Shown: in pieces, positions 51,969 to 64,000 of the stretch | Layout: every line of letters starts with the position of its first letter | Numbering within the stretch: the stretch's first letter is position 1 | From: Beijerinckiaceae bacterium | GTDB lineage: Bacteria > Pseudomonadota > Alphaproteobacteria > Rhizobiales > Beijerinckiaceae | Assembly (NCBI GenBank): GCA_025458025.1 | Contig: JALOTF010000006.1 | Location: 1 to 64,000, forward strand | Length of the DNA stretch: 64,000 nt | Reading direction: 5' to 3' | Position numbers and translations under genes: made by a program | The notes under the pieces: generated by a model | What the model saw: the letters and a program-made list of their open reading frames with translations, nothing else | Told to the model about the DNA's origin: nothing | The model's database searches: none

Positions 51969-52597
51969 GCCGTCATGTCCTTGGCGGGGTTCTCGACCGG
52001 GTTCGTATCGAGATGCTGGGTGATCGCGGCAATCACGCGGGTGACCATCGCATCATGCGGCTGCTCGTCCGAGAGGATGCAGACATCCGCCTCGGCATAG
52101 ATAGGATAGCGCTTGGCCATCAGGTCGCGCATCGTGGCTTCGGGATCGGAATTGGCGAGAAGCGGGCGGTCCTGCCGGCGCAGCACGCGGCGCATCAGCA
52201 CCGGCAATTCGGCCTTCAGCCATACGGAAATGCCCTGCTCGCGAATACGAAGGCGTGTTTCAGCATCCATATAGGCGCCGCCGCCGGTCGCGATGACCTG
52301 TTGCGGTTCATTCAGCAGGCGCGCGATCACCCGGCGCTCGCCGGCGCGGAACTCCGCCTCGCCCAGCGATTTGAAGATGTCGGGGATCGACATGTTCGCC
52401 GATTCCTCGATCGCATTGTCGCTGTCGACGAATGGCAGGTGCAGGCGCTGCGCGAGACGCTTCCCGACGGAGGTCTTGCCCGCGCCCATCAGCCCGACCA
52501 GCACGATGTGCCGGCCAGCAAGGCGCTCGCGCAAGGCGTCTGCGGCGGTGCTGTCCCGCTCGTCCGCTCCCCGCAGGATGGTCGCTTCATCAGCCAT
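51965..52597 (-). CDS. aroK: Shikimate kinase
   Basis: IVLVGLMGAGKTSVGKRLAQRLHLPFVDSDNAIEE; ATGGGAYMDAETR; overlaps aroB start. Confidence 0.96.
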   Translation of the reverse strand: MADEATILRGADERDSTAADALRERLAGRHIVLVGLMGAGKTSVGKRLAQRLHLPFVDSDNAIEESANMSIPDIFKSLGEAEFRAGERRVIARLLNEPQQVIATGGGAYMDAETRLRIREQGISVWLKAELPVLMRRVLRRQDRPLLANSDPEATMRDLMAKRYPIYAEADVCILSDEQPHDAMVTRVIAAITQHLDTNPVENPAKDMTA

Positions 52598-52764
52598 GCT
52601 GTTGCAAAACCCTAGTCTTCCGGGCGAACCTCAAGCAGAAAAATCCGGCGAAGGCTACCCTTCAATTCGCTTTCCGACCCCGTCGATCACTGGGAAGGCT
52701 TGCGCCGAATCGCGCGCCTTCGGATAACAGGGCAAGCGTGGCGGGTTAGAAGGAGGCCAGCTCG

Positions 52765-52923
52765 ATGGGTCTTCTGCTGCGGATTCTCGTGGGTCTCGCG
52801 CTTTTCGGCGCATTCATCTATGGTGGCCTCTGGGCGCTCGGACACCTTGTGGAACCCGAGCCGCGCGAGATTGTCGTCCCCGTGCCGATGCCCAAGGCGG
52901 CACCGGCCAATCCGGGCGCATGA
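52765..52923 (+). CDS. 52-aa single-TM small protein
   Basis: MGLLLRILVGLALFGAFIYGGLWALGHLVEPEPREIVVPVPMPKAAPANPGA; strong aaggagg SD; below the 60-aa ORF track cut-off. Confidence 0.6.
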   Translation: MGLLLRILVGLALFGAFIYGGLWALGHLVEPEPREIVVPVPMPKAAPANPGA

Positions 52924-52926
52924 GCC

Positions 52927-53853
52927 ATGACTTCGCGCCTCGTTCGGGGGTTTCTCGCCATGCTCGCGGCGGAGCGTGGTGCCGCGCAGAACACGATTTC
53001 AAGCTATGAACACGACCTTGAGGATTATACGAGCGCGCTTGCCGCGCGGAAGCTCGATCCGCTGAATGCAGATGTCGCGGCGGCGCGGGTCTATCTGCAA
53101 GGCCTCTCCGAGGCTGGGCTCGCACCCGCCACCATCGCGCGGCGGCTCTCGGCGCTCCGGCAGTTCCACGGCTTTCTCTACACCGAGGGGTATCGCGGTG
53201 ATGACCCGACCGTGACATTGCAGGGCCCGCGCAAGACGATGCGCATCCCGCATGTTCTCACGCTGGATGATGTCGATCGCCTGCTGAAAACGGCGGAAGC
53301 GGGCATTGCCGAGGCGCAGACGTCCGCCGCGCGCTTCGCGGCTTTGCGGCTCGCGGCGCAGGTGGAGTTGCTCTACGCCACGGGCCTGCGCGTGAGCGAA
53401 CTCCTCGCCTTGCCCGCCGCGAGCATCAACACGACGCGCGACCATCTCGTGGTGCGCGGCAAGGGCAACAAGGAGCGGATCGTGCTGCTGACGGAAGCCG
53501 CGCGGCAGGCGGTGGCGCGGTATCGCGCGGCGCTGGATGAGAAGAAGGACCGCGAGCCCTCGCGGTTTCTCTTTCCGGCGGATGGCGCGGCGGGACATCT
53601 CGCGCGGCAGGTTTTCGCGCGCGACCTCAAGCGCCTCGCGGGCCGGGCGGGCATTTCAGCGGAGAGCCTCACCCCGCACGGCATGCGCCACGCCTTCGCG
53701 ACGCATCTGCTGCAAAATGGGGCTGATTTGCGCATCGTGCAGCAACTTCTCGGGCATGCTGATATTGCGACAACCCAGATCTATACCCATGTTCTGGATG
53801 ATCGCGCCCGATCCATGGTGCGCGATCTGCACCCGTTGAACGACGAGGGGTGA
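52927..53853 (+). CDS. xerD: Site-specific tyrosine recombinase XerD
   Basis: LYATGLRVSELLALP, GKGNKERIVLLTEAA, TPHGMRHAFATHLLQNGADLRIVQQLLGHADIATTQIYTHV. Confidence 0.94.
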   Translation: MTSRLVRGFLAMLAAERGAAQNTISSYEHDLEDYTSALAARKLDPLNADVAAARVYLQGLSEAGLAPATIARRLSALRQFHGFLYTEGYRGDDPTVTLQGPRKTMRIPHVLTLDDVDRLLKTAEAGIAEAQTSAARFAALRLAAQVELLYATGLRVSELLALPAASINTTRDHLVVRGKGNKERIVLLTEAARQAVARYRAALDEKKDREPSRFLFPADGAAGHLARQVFARDLKRLAGRAGISAESLTPHGMRHAFATHLLQNGADLRIVQQLLGHADIATTQIYTHVLDDRARSMVRDLHPLNDEG

Positions 53854-53964
53854 GGGCCTACTCAGGCTTTTTGCTTGACGCGAGGGCCTCACATCGCCAG
53901 TTTGCGGCGCCTTTCCGGTCCCCTGCGGGACGCGAACCCCTAGAGGCAACTCGAAAAGGGAATC

Positions 53965-54918
53965 ATGCGCGCCTATCTCGATTTCGAAAAGCCGGTCGCG
54001 GAGCTTGAGGCGAAGATCGCCGAACTCCGGGCTCTCACGGATGGGCAATCAGGTGCAGCCATCACGGATGAGGTCGTGCGGCTCGAAGGCAAGGCCCAGC
54101 AGGCCCTCCGTGATGTCTATGCCGCGCTGACGCCCTGGCAGAAGACGCAGGTCGCCCGGCATCCCGAGCGGCCGCATTGCGTGCATTACATCGCGCAACT
54201 CATCACGGATTTCACGCCGCTCGCGGGCGATCGCTATTTCGGCGAGGATTCCGCGATCATTGGCGGTTTCGGGCGCTTCCGCGGCCAGCCTGTCTGTGTG
54301 ATCGGGCAGGAAAAGGGCCACGACACGGAAACGCGGTTGAAGCACAATTTCGGCATGGCGCGTCCCGAGGGCTATCGCAAGGCCGTGCGCCTGATGGAAC
54401 TCGCGGATCGCTTTGGCCTGCCAGTCATCAGCCTGGTTGATACCGCCGGCGCCTATCCCGGCATCGGCGCGGAAGAACGCGGGCAGGCGGAAGCCATCGC
54501 GCGTTCCACCGATGCCTGCCTCGCGCTGGGCGTGCCGAATGTGGCGCTGATTCTCGGCGAAGGCGGCTCGGGCGGTGCGATTGCGATTGCCACGGCCAAC
54601 CGCGTGCTGATGCTCGAACACGCGATCTATTCGGTGATCTCGCCGGAAGCGGCAGCGTCGATCCTCTGGCGCGATTCGACCCGCGCGCAGGAGGCAGCCT
54701 CGACCATGCGCATCACCGCGCAGGATCTGCTGCGGCTCAAGGTGATTGACATGATCATCTCCGAGCCCGTGGGCGGTGCCCATCGCGCGCCGGACGCGGC
54801 GATCCAGGCGGCGGGTGATGCCATCGCGCATTCTCTCTCCGATCTCGCCGGGATGTCGCCGGAGCAGCTGCGCGAGGGGCGTGCCGACAAATTCCTCGCA
54901 ATCGGCCGGAAATTGTGA
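53965..54918 (+). CDS. accA: Acetyl-CoA carboxylase carboxyltransferase subunit alpha
   Basis: [19 protein letters not shown]...[11 protein letters not shown]...[44 protein letters not shown]. Confidence 0.97.
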   Translation: MRAYLDFEKPVAELEAKIAELRALTDGQSGAAITDEVVRLEGKAQQALRDVYAALTPWQKTQVARHPERPHCVHYIAQLITDFTPLAGDRYFGEDSAIIGGFGRFRGQPVCVIGQEKGHDTETRLKHNFGMARPEGYRKAVRLMELADRFGLPVISLVDTAGAYPGIGAEERGQAEAIARSTDACLALGVPNVALILGEGGSGGAIAIATANRVLMLEHAIYSVISPEAAASILWRDSTRAQEAASTMRITAQDLLRLKVIDMIISEPVGGAHRAPDAAIQAAGDAIAHSLSDLAGMSPEQLREGRADKFLAIGRKL

Positions 54919-55067
54919 GCGGCCGGTTATCGCAGTTAACGAAGCCTTGAGCCTATTGGCAGGATTTGTAGAATTTGATCCGTGCCCTGGCTAGAATGCC
55001 ATGGTGGCGCCATAGTATGCGACCAGACGGACCGGGCAATTGTCCCGGATACAGGACGGGTAGAGGC

Positions 55068-56468
55068 ATGAAGCGTTCGGTTTCTGGGCGGACGGTTGGT
55101 TTGGGTGTTGCGCTGGCGTCGGCCCTGCTGCTGGCTGGCTGCAACGACAATGGCTATTTGCCGCGCGACTCCCGCCACTGGGTCGCACTTTCTCCGGAAA
55201 TCCAGAGCAAGATGAGCGAAATCGGCGTTAACCGACATTCGCCTATGCTCATCCGTGCCTACAAGAAGGAAAGCGAGCTGGAGGTCTGGAAGGCCGATGC
55301 CAGCGGCGAGTACAAGCTTCTGAAGACCTTTCCCATCTGCCGCTGGTCCGGCCAGCTGGGTCCGAAGAAGGTGGAAGGCGACCGACAGGTGCCGGAAGGG
55401 TTCTATTCCATCACCCCGCAGATGATGAACCCGAACTCCTCGTTCTACCTGTCGTTCAATGTGGGTTACCCCAATAATTTCGACCGGCAGTTGGGCCGCA
55501 ACGGCTCGAACATCATGGTGCATGGCGCCTGCTCGTCGCGCGGCTGCTTCTCGATGACCGACAAGCAGATCGCAGACATTTACGCGTTGGCGCGCGAAAG
55601 CTTCGCCGGGGGCCAGAAGGCCATCCAGATGCACAGCTTCCCCTTCCGTTTCACGCCTGAAAACCTCGCGAAATACCGCGCGGATGACAATCTTCCCTTC
55701 TGGAAGAACCTGAAGGAAGGTGCTGACCGCTTCGAGGTCTCTAAGCGCGAGGTGCAGGTTGCAGCGTGCAACGGCAAGTATCGCTTCGGCTCGAACGCCT
55801 CGGATACGAGCGCGCTCTGCAGCAATCCCGCGGCGGATGATCCGGTTTCCATCGCGGCACGCCAGAAGGCGCAGCAAGATGAAATCCGCGTTGCCGAACT
55901 CACCAAGGCTGGCCACAAGGCGTTGAAGCGCATCTATCAGGATGGCGACCAGCACCACAGCTTCAAGCACACGGTGTTCGCGTCTGTCGGCAGCGAGAAT
56001 GTCTCGCGCGCCGCGACCGTGCCGCAGGGTACTTCGCGCGTGGCGGAAGTCTCACAGCCGGATGCCCTCGATGTCGGCCCGGTCGATGTCCCGGCTGAAA
56101 AGGCGCGCGGTCTGAACCGCCAGCAGCTTCTTGCTCTGGCACATCGCGAGCGCTTCGCGGCCGAACCTGCCTCGGCTCCGGCCACGCCGGCCGCACGCCC
56201 TGCGAATGCGACGGCCGTGGCTGCCACGTCCGCTCCGGCGACCCCCGCTGCGCGCACGACCCAGAGTGCGGCTCGCCCGGCCACGACGCCGCCGGCAGTG
56301 CAGGCCACCGCCCTTGTCGCTGAAGAGAAAAAGGGCGAGAAGCCGGCTTTCTATGATCGCTGGCTCGGTGCCCTCTCTGGCCTCACAGCCAGCGCCACCG
56401 GCACCACGGAAACGGCTCCTGCCGCCGCTGCGCCGGCTGCACTGCCGACCCCGCCGCAGCGCCGCTGA
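55068..56468 (+). CDS. L,D-transpeptidase (YkuD/YafK-like) lipoprotein with Ala/Pro/Thr-rich C-terminus
   Basis: Lipobox LLAGC; NGSNIMVHGACSSRGCFSMTDKQIADIYALA (HGxxSxxGC). Confidence 0.9.
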   Translation: MKRSVSGRTVGLGVALASALLLAGCNDNGYLPRDSRHWVALSPEIQSKMSEIGVNRHSPMLIRAYKKESELEVWKADASGEYKLLKTFPICRWSGQLGPKKVEGDRQVPEGFYSITPQMMNPNSSFYLSFNVGYPNNFDRQLGRNGSNIMVHGACSSRGCFSMTDKQIADIYALARESFAGGQKAIQMHSFPFRFTPENLAKYRADDNLPFWKNLKEGADRFEVSKREVQVAACNGKYRFGSNASDTSALCSNPAADDPVSIAARQKAQQDEIRVAELTKAGHKALKRIYQDGDQHHSFKHTVFASVGSENVSRAATVPQGTSRVAEVSQPDALDVGPVDVPAEKARGLNRQQLLALAHRERFAAEPASAPATPAARPANATAVAATSAPATPAARTTQSAARPATTPPAVQATALVAEEKKGEKPAFYDRWLGALSGLTASATGTTETAPAAAAPAALPTPPQRR

Positions 56469-56537
56469 TCCACCGGGCGCTTGTTCATCGGATGATGTTG
56501 TGAAGCAGGCCGGGAGGGTTGACCATTCCGGCCTTTC

Positions 56538-57140
56538 TCATGCCGCTTTGCGCGGTTCGAGGATCAGGATGTTCGCCTCGATCCGGCAATGAAAGCGGCC
56601 ATGGGCGGTGAGGCTGGTGATCAGCCGACCGATTTCCGGATAGCCGCCCTGATCCGAGAACTGATCGACATCATCGATCAGCACGACATGGCCCGCGACG
56701 GGTGAGGCCAGAATCGAATCCAGCTCGCGGCTGATCGGTGAGGCATCGATGCCATGGGCGGTGTTGCCGGCCGAATAATGCCCGTCGAGCCAGAAGAGTG
56801 CCGGCTCTCGCAGGCTCGCGACCAGCGGCGGCAGCACGTCGCCGGAATCGCCGTGCAGCAATTCGATATGCTTGCGTCCCTCGAAGCGTTTGCGCGCCCG
56901 GGCATGGAACTCATCCGAAAGCTCGATGGAGATCGCCCGCTTCACGCGGCTGGCCATTTCGTTGAGCGTGTCACCCTTGAAGGTGCCGGTCTCGACGAAG
57001 ACCTGCAGATTATGCTTCTGCTGGTAGGCCGCGAGGATGCGCCGCTTCACCGCCGGGGGGGGCGGAACGGGGCAGCCATGGCTGACCCATCCGAGGATCT
57101 GGGCATTGTGCCGGAGGATGGCGAGCGGGTTGGCGGTCAT
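56538..57140 (-). CDS. Class-I SAM-dependent methyltransferase-like protein
   Basis: VFVETGTFKGDTLNEMASRVKRAISIELSDEFHARARKRFEGRKHIELLHGDSGDVLPPLV. Confidence 0.75.
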   Translation of the reverse strand: MTANPLAILRHNAQILGWVSHGCPVPPPPAVKRRILAAYQQKHNLQVFVETGTFKGDTLNEMASRVKRAISIELSDEFHARARKRFEGRKHIELLHGDSGDVLPPLVASLREPALFWLDGHYSAGNTAHGIDASPISRELDSILASPVAGHVVLIDDVDQFSDQGGYPEIGRLITSLTAHGRFHCRIEANILILEPRKAA

Positions 57141-57152
57141 TCCGCTGCCGCC

Positions 57153-60038
<2,886 letters not shown>

Positions 60039-60152
60039 GGATGTCTCTTTCTCTGGCTTCCGCGGAGTGACGCGAACCGCCCTGGCTCCGGCCCGGCTGA
60101 TGCCGGGGCGAAGCAATGAACCCCGTGCAAGGGGCCGAATAATGCGAGCGGG

Positions 60153-60181
60153 AGATAAGAATTGCGAGCCCCGATTGTCAA
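60153..60181 (-). promoter_or_regulatory. Candidate sigma70 promoter of secA
   Basis: Minus strand TTGACA (60181-60176) - 17 nt - TTATCT (60158-60153). Confidence 0.6.
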
Positions 60182-60189
60182 CGTTTGCG

Positions 60190-60220
60190 GCCCGAATCCT
60201 TTGGCGAATTCGGGCTTTTT
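60190..60220 (+). terminator. Terminator-like hairpin between divergent secA and ppi
   Basis: gcccgaat-cctttggcga-attcgggcttttt. Confidence 0.55.
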
Positions 60221-60334
60221 GCCGTTTCCGTGCCTGCTCGCGGCAGCGTGAAGGGGGCGCGGCAAGGTTGTGCTCGCCAAAGGAAGCGCTTTCCGCTAAC
60301 CCTCGCGGCCATTGCTTCGTTCCGGAGATCCTCC

Positions 60335-61144
60335 ATGGCCGCCCGTCTTTTCGCCTCCGCCCTTGCTCTTGCCGTCCTGACCACGGGCTCCACTTTCGCG
60401 CAAAGCTCGAAAGTGCTCGCAACCGTGAATGGAGAAGCGATCACCGAAGCCGAGGCAAAGGTCGCGCTGGAAGACCTGCTCACGCAATTGCCGAACGTGC
60501 CGGAAGACAAGCGCCTCGAAGTCGCGGTGGATTTCCTGATTGAGGTGAAGCTCGCCGCGCAGGCCGCCAAGAAGGCCAAGATCGACCAGACGCCCGATTT
60601 TGCGCTCAAGATGACCTACGCGAAGGATCGCATCCTGATGGAGCGCCTATTCGCGGCGGAAGGCAGCAAGGCCACGGGCGAGGCCGCCGTGAAGAAGTTC
60701 TATGACGAGCAGGTCGCGAAGCTCACCCCGGTCGAGGAGGTGCGCGCGCGCCACATTCTCGTGGAGGGCGAGGACGAAGCGAAGAAGATCCATGCCCGCG
60801 TGAAAGGCGGGGAGGATTTCGCCAAGGTCGCGACGGAAGCCTCGAAGGATCCCGGTTCGGGCAAGGGTGGTGGTGATCTCGGCTATTTCTCGAAGGATCG
60901 CATGGTGCCGGAATTCGCCGAAGCCGCGTTCGCGCTGAAGGCCGGCGAGATTTCCGCCCCGGTGAAGAGCCAGTTCGGCTGGCACATCATCAAGCTGGAA
61001 GAGCGCCGCAACCGCCCGGCTCCGGCTTTCGCGGATGTGAAGGATCGGCTCAGCCAGGCGCTGGCCGAGCGTGCGCAGGGCGAATTGCTCGAAAAGCTCC
61101 GCAAGGAAGCGAAGATCGATCGCCCCGGCGCCCCGAAGAACTGA
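60335..61144 (+). CDS. Periplasmic peptidyl-prolyl cis-trans isomerase (parvulin/PpiC type)
   Basis: [88 protein letters not shown]. Confidence 0.94.
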   Translation: MAARLFASALALAVLTTGSTFAQSSKVLATVNGEAITEAEAKVALEDLLTQLPNVPEDKRLEVAVDFLIEVKLAAQAAKKAKIDQTPDFALKMTYAKDRILMERLFAAEGSKATGEAAVKKFYDEQVAKLTPVEEVRARHILVEGEDEAKKIHARVKGGEDFAKVATEASKDPGSGKGGGDLGYFSKDRMVPEFAEAAFALKAGEISAPVKSQFGWHIIKLEERRNRPAPAFADVKDRLSQALAERAQGELLEKLRKEAKIDRPGAPKN

Positions 61145-61152
61145 ACTCTGCC

Positions 61153-61968
61153 TTACTCGTCCGCGATCTGGTTGAACTCGACGACCACGCCATCCAGATA
61201 GGGCGAGATGTTCACCTCGAAGCGGCCATTCACGCCGTCTGCGCGGTATTCGATGGTCATGTCGGTGGGCACGCGGGTGCTGCCCACCTCGATGTAACGG
61301 TCCCAAACGCCCGCTTCCCTGAGATACGGAAAAATCTGCAGGGCCGAATAGGTCGTCAGCTCGTCATAGCGCAGGTTGGTCATCTGCCGCGCCAGCGCGT
61401 TGGCGCTGATGATCTGTGCATCCTGGATTGTGCCTGCCTCGTCCCGGATGAATTGCAGGAAAAACAGGCCTCGTCCGCGCGCCCTGGCGAACAGGTGGCT
61501 GATCTCCTTCTCCTGCTCGCGGATGGTATTCACGACATAAAGGCGCGAGAGCTCGCCATCCTGGGCTACCGGCAGGATGATCCGCTCCCAAAGCGGGCGC
61601 TCCGTAAAACTGCCGAGCCGGTGAACCGTTGCCAGCGGACGCTTTTCCTCGCTGACGCGCGCATAGACCTTGACGAAGAAATCCCTGAGATTGCCCTTGA
61701 AATCGCTGACCTTCTTGCCGTTCATGTCGAATTCGGCATGTTGGGCAATGTGCCTGCCATAGTGCTCGTAGAGCCAGTCTCTCTCGCCAATAGGCTTGAG
61801 GATCATCAGCTTGTCGCGAAGATAATCGATGCGGCTGCTGGGAAGATCCTTCTCTTCCGGCATCACGCGGTCACCCTTCGCCATCGTCCAGAGCAGGTGA
61901 AGCAGGCTCGCTTCCGGACTGATCAGGTGCGTCTCGAAATTCGTTTCGAAGATTTCGGCGAACATCAT
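61153..61968 (-). CDS. Hypothetical PAS-like domain protein
   Basis: [70 protein letters not shown]: layout resembles PAS_5-type proteins; weak call. Confidence 0.5.
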   Translation of the reverse strand: MMFAEIFETNFETHLISPEASLLHLLWTMAKGDRVMPEEKDLPSSRIDYLRDKLMILKPIGERDWLYEHYGRHIAQHAEFDMNGKKVSDFKGNLRDFFVKVYARVSEEKRPLATVHRLGSFTERPLWERIILPVAQDGELSRLYVVNTIREQEKEISHLFARARGRGLFFLQFIRDEAGTIQDAQIISANALARQMTNLRYDELTTYSALQIFPYLREAGVWDRYIEVGSTRVPTDMTIEYRADGVNGRFEVNISPYLDGVVVEFNQIADE

Positions 61969-62108
61969 GGCAACAGGGTATCACCGGGTCTCTTTCTTTT
62001 GAATGGCGAAGACGCATGAATGGCGCTGAAGCCGGGCGGCCTTGTCAGGCCAGCCGGTTTCAGGCACAGCCCCGGATGTGTTTCCTCCCTGTCTCGAAAG
62101 GCTTCGCC

Positions 62109-63359
62109 ATGGCCGGAAAATCCGTTCCTGTTTCCCCGCTCGCCCCGAAGAAATACCCGAAGATGCCGGCGGTGGATGGCGTGGCCTTCGCCACGGCGGA
62201 AGCGGGCATCCGCTACAAGGGCCGGACGGATGTGCTGCTCGCGCGGATGGACAAGGGCACGGCCATGGCCGGTGTCTTCACGCGGTCGAAATGCCCCTCT
62301 GCCCCCGTGGATTGGTGCCGCTCGATCCTTGCGGGTGGCCGCGCGCAGGGTCTGGTCGTCAATTCCGGCAATGCGAATGCCTTCACAGGGCTAAAGGGCC
62401 GCGAGGCCGTCGCACTCACAGCGAAAATTGCCGCGAAGGCTTTGGGCTGCAAGCCCGAGGAAGTGGCTTTGGCCTCCACCGGCGTGATCGGCGAGCCGCT
62501 CGATGCCACGAAATTTGAAGGCGTGCTGGCGGATTGCGCGAGCCGCGTGAGCCCTACGGCCTTCCTTGAGGCCGCCAAGGCCATCATGACCACCGATACT
62601 TTCCCCAAGGTCGCGACCCGCAAGGCGAAGATTGACGGCATCACGGTCACGATCGGCGGCATCGCCAAGGGCGCGGGCATGATCGCGCCGGATATGGCGA
62701 CGATGCTCTCTTTCGTCTTTACCGATGCCGCGATCGCGCCGAAGGCGTTGCAGGCTTTGCTCTCGAAGGGCGTAGGACCGAGCTTCAATGCGGTGACGGT
62801 CGATAGCGATACCTCGACCTCGGACACCCTGCTACTCTTCGCCACCGGCAAGGCTGCCGCGCGCGGCCAGGCGGAAATCACGGATGCGAAGGATCGCCGC
62901 CTGTCGAGCTTCAAGCGGGCGTTAAATGCGCTGCTGCTGGATCTCGCGGTGCAGGTCGCGCGCGATGGTGAAGGCGCGCGCAAGCTCATCACCGTGAAGG
63001 TGGAAGGCGCCGTTTCCGCCCGTTCTGCCAAGAAAATTGCGATGTCCATCGCCAATTCGCCGCTCGTGAAGACCGCCGTGGCTGGCGAGGATGCGAATTG
63101 GGGCCGCATCGTCATGGCCGTAGGCAAGGCGGGAGAGCCGGCGGATCGTGACCGGATTTCCATCGCGTTCGGCGATATCCGCGTGGCGCATGAAGGCGCG
63201 CGTGACCCCGCCTACAGCGAGGAGGCCACTACGGCCTACATGAAGGGCGAGGCCATCGACATCACGGTGTCACTGGGCATGGGGCGCGGCAAGGCCACGG
63301 CCTATACGTGTGATCTCACCAAGGCCTATGTCGAGATCAACGGGGATTACCGTTCGTGA
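62109..63359 (+). CDS. argJ: Bifunctional glutamate N-acetyltransferase / amino-acid acetyltransferase
   Basis: [33 protein letters not shown] (ATGVIG-like autocleavage site), [14 protein letters not shown]. Confidence 0.97.
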   Translation: MAGKSVPVSPLAPKKYPKMPAVDGVAFATAEAGIRYKGRTDVLLARMDKGTAMAGVFTRSKCPSAPVDWCRSILAGGRAQGLVVNSGNANAFTGLKGREAVALTAKIAAKALGCKPEEVALASTGVIGEPLDATKFEGVLADCASRVSPTAFLEAAKAIMTTDTFPKVATRKAKIDGITVTIGGIAKGAGMIAPDMATMLSFVFTDAAIAPKALQALLSKGVGPSFNAVTVDSDTSTSDTLLLFATGKAAARGQAEITDAKDRRLSSFKRALNALLLDLAVQVARDGEGARKLITVKVEGAVSARSAKKIAMSIANSPLVKTAVAGEDANWGRIVMAVGKAGEPADRDRISIAFGDIRVAHEGARDPAYSEEATTAYMKGEAIDITVSLGMGRGKATAYTCDLTKAYVEINGDYRS

Positions 63360-63754
63360 AGCTGCTGCTGGTCGCAGCCGTCGCGCTGGTCGATGCGGAT
63401 GGGCGCGTGCTCATCGCGCAGAGGCCGGAGGGCAAGCAACTCGCTGGCCTCTGGGAGTTTCCTGGCGGAAAGGTGGAGCCCGGCGAGCGACCGGAGGAAA
63501 CACTGATCCGTGAACTTGCCGAGGAACTGGCGATCAGCGTGAAGGAACCTTGTCTCGCTCCACTGACATTTGCGAGCCATCGTTATCCGGATTTTCATTT
63601 GCTCATGCCATTGTTCATCTGTCGCCGATGGGAAGGAACCCCGCAGGCGGTGGAGCATCAGGCCCTGCGCTGGGTTGAGCCGACGCGGCTTCGGGAATAC
63701 CCGATGCCCCCGGCTGACGAGCCGCTGATCCCGATGCTTCGAGATCTGCTCTAG
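63356..63754 (+). CDS. mutT: MutT-type (8-oxo)dGTP diphosphatase
   Basis: [30 protein letters not shown] (Nudix box). Confidence 0.94.
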   Translation: MKLLLVAAVALVDADGRVLIAQRPEGKQLAGLWEFPGGKVEPGERPEETLIRELAEELAISVKEPCLAPLTFASHRYPDFHLLMPLFICRRWEGTPQAVEHQALRWVEPTRLREYPMPPADEPLIPMLRDLL

Positions 63755-63815
63755 GCGCAACTCTCCCGCAGGAACGGGGCCGGGTTTTGCCTGACCCTTG
63801 TGAAATGGCGAGTCG

Positions 63816-63992
63816 ATGAAGCGCATCCTGACCGCATTCTGGCACGACGAAGACGGCGCCACGGCGATCGAGTATTCGTTGATTGCCGCCCTGATTTTCG
63901 CAGCTATCCTCGCGGCTTGGCCGGCTTTCTATGATGGCTTCATGACATCCTGGACCAATGCCGGTTCGGTGATCAAGAACGCCGTTCAATAA
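63816..63992 (+). CDS. Flp-family type IVb pilin
   Basis: MKRILTAFWHDEDGATAIEYSLIAALIFAAILAAWPAFYDGFMTSWTNAGSVIKNAVQ; GATAIEYSLIAALI pilin signature; too short for the ORF track. Confidence 0.9.
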   Translation: MKRILTAFWHDEDGATAIEYSLIAALIFAAILAAWPAFYDGFMTSWTNAGSVIKNAVQ

Positions 63993-64000
63993 GCCTAGTC

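Noticed and set aside
52927-53853. XerD as integrase of a mobile element linked to the tRNA scar
   Set aside because: Sequence and placement fit the housekeeping dimer-resolution recombinase; it is 16 kb from the tRNA duplicate

Overview
GC-rich, mostly chromosomal-type window from an alphaproteobacterium. A Hyphomicrobiales affiliation is inferred from CobS/CobT, NdvA-like and RpoH-type proteins; no search was run. Main content: atpHAG-(OsmC-like)-atpDC; a disrupted putA with a divergent Lrp-type regulator; terC; an acyl-CoA synthetase; a disrupted CobW-type GTPase; a DD-carboxypeptidase; thiolase; bolA/J-domain/cobS/GNAT/HAD/cobT; rpmB; a Suv3-like helicase; fdxA; carD; an rpoH-like sigma factor; an M48 lipoprotein; tRNA-Arg(CCT); a ugpB-A-x-creatininase-E-C operon; an MscS channel; PomAB/MotAB-like motor genes; an NdvA-like exporter; aroB/aroK; xerD; accA; an L,D-transpeptidase; secA; ppi; argJ; mutT; and a Flp pilin. 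The most interesting accessory-looking locus is 42.77-44.61 kb. It holds a Cys/Gly-rich small peptide gene divergent from a translationally coupled pair (a GRDP-like 'WHLWIMQTREY' protein plus a type-I-secretion-like ABC transmembrane domain lacking an ATPase), around an AT-rich intergenic region with a perfect 26-bp palindrome. Other signals: 13 GANTC (CcrM) sites in about 330 bp upstream of the helicase; a Shine-Dalgarno-sequestering hairpin before rpoH; a 25-bp tRNA-3'-end duplication; a phased Pho-box-like array before ugpB; and five frame-breaking lesions in the first 13.3 kb (38-nt deletion in atpA, 35-bp and 17-bp tandem duplications plus a 1-nt indel in putA, indel in cobW) that look like assembly errors or recent decay.
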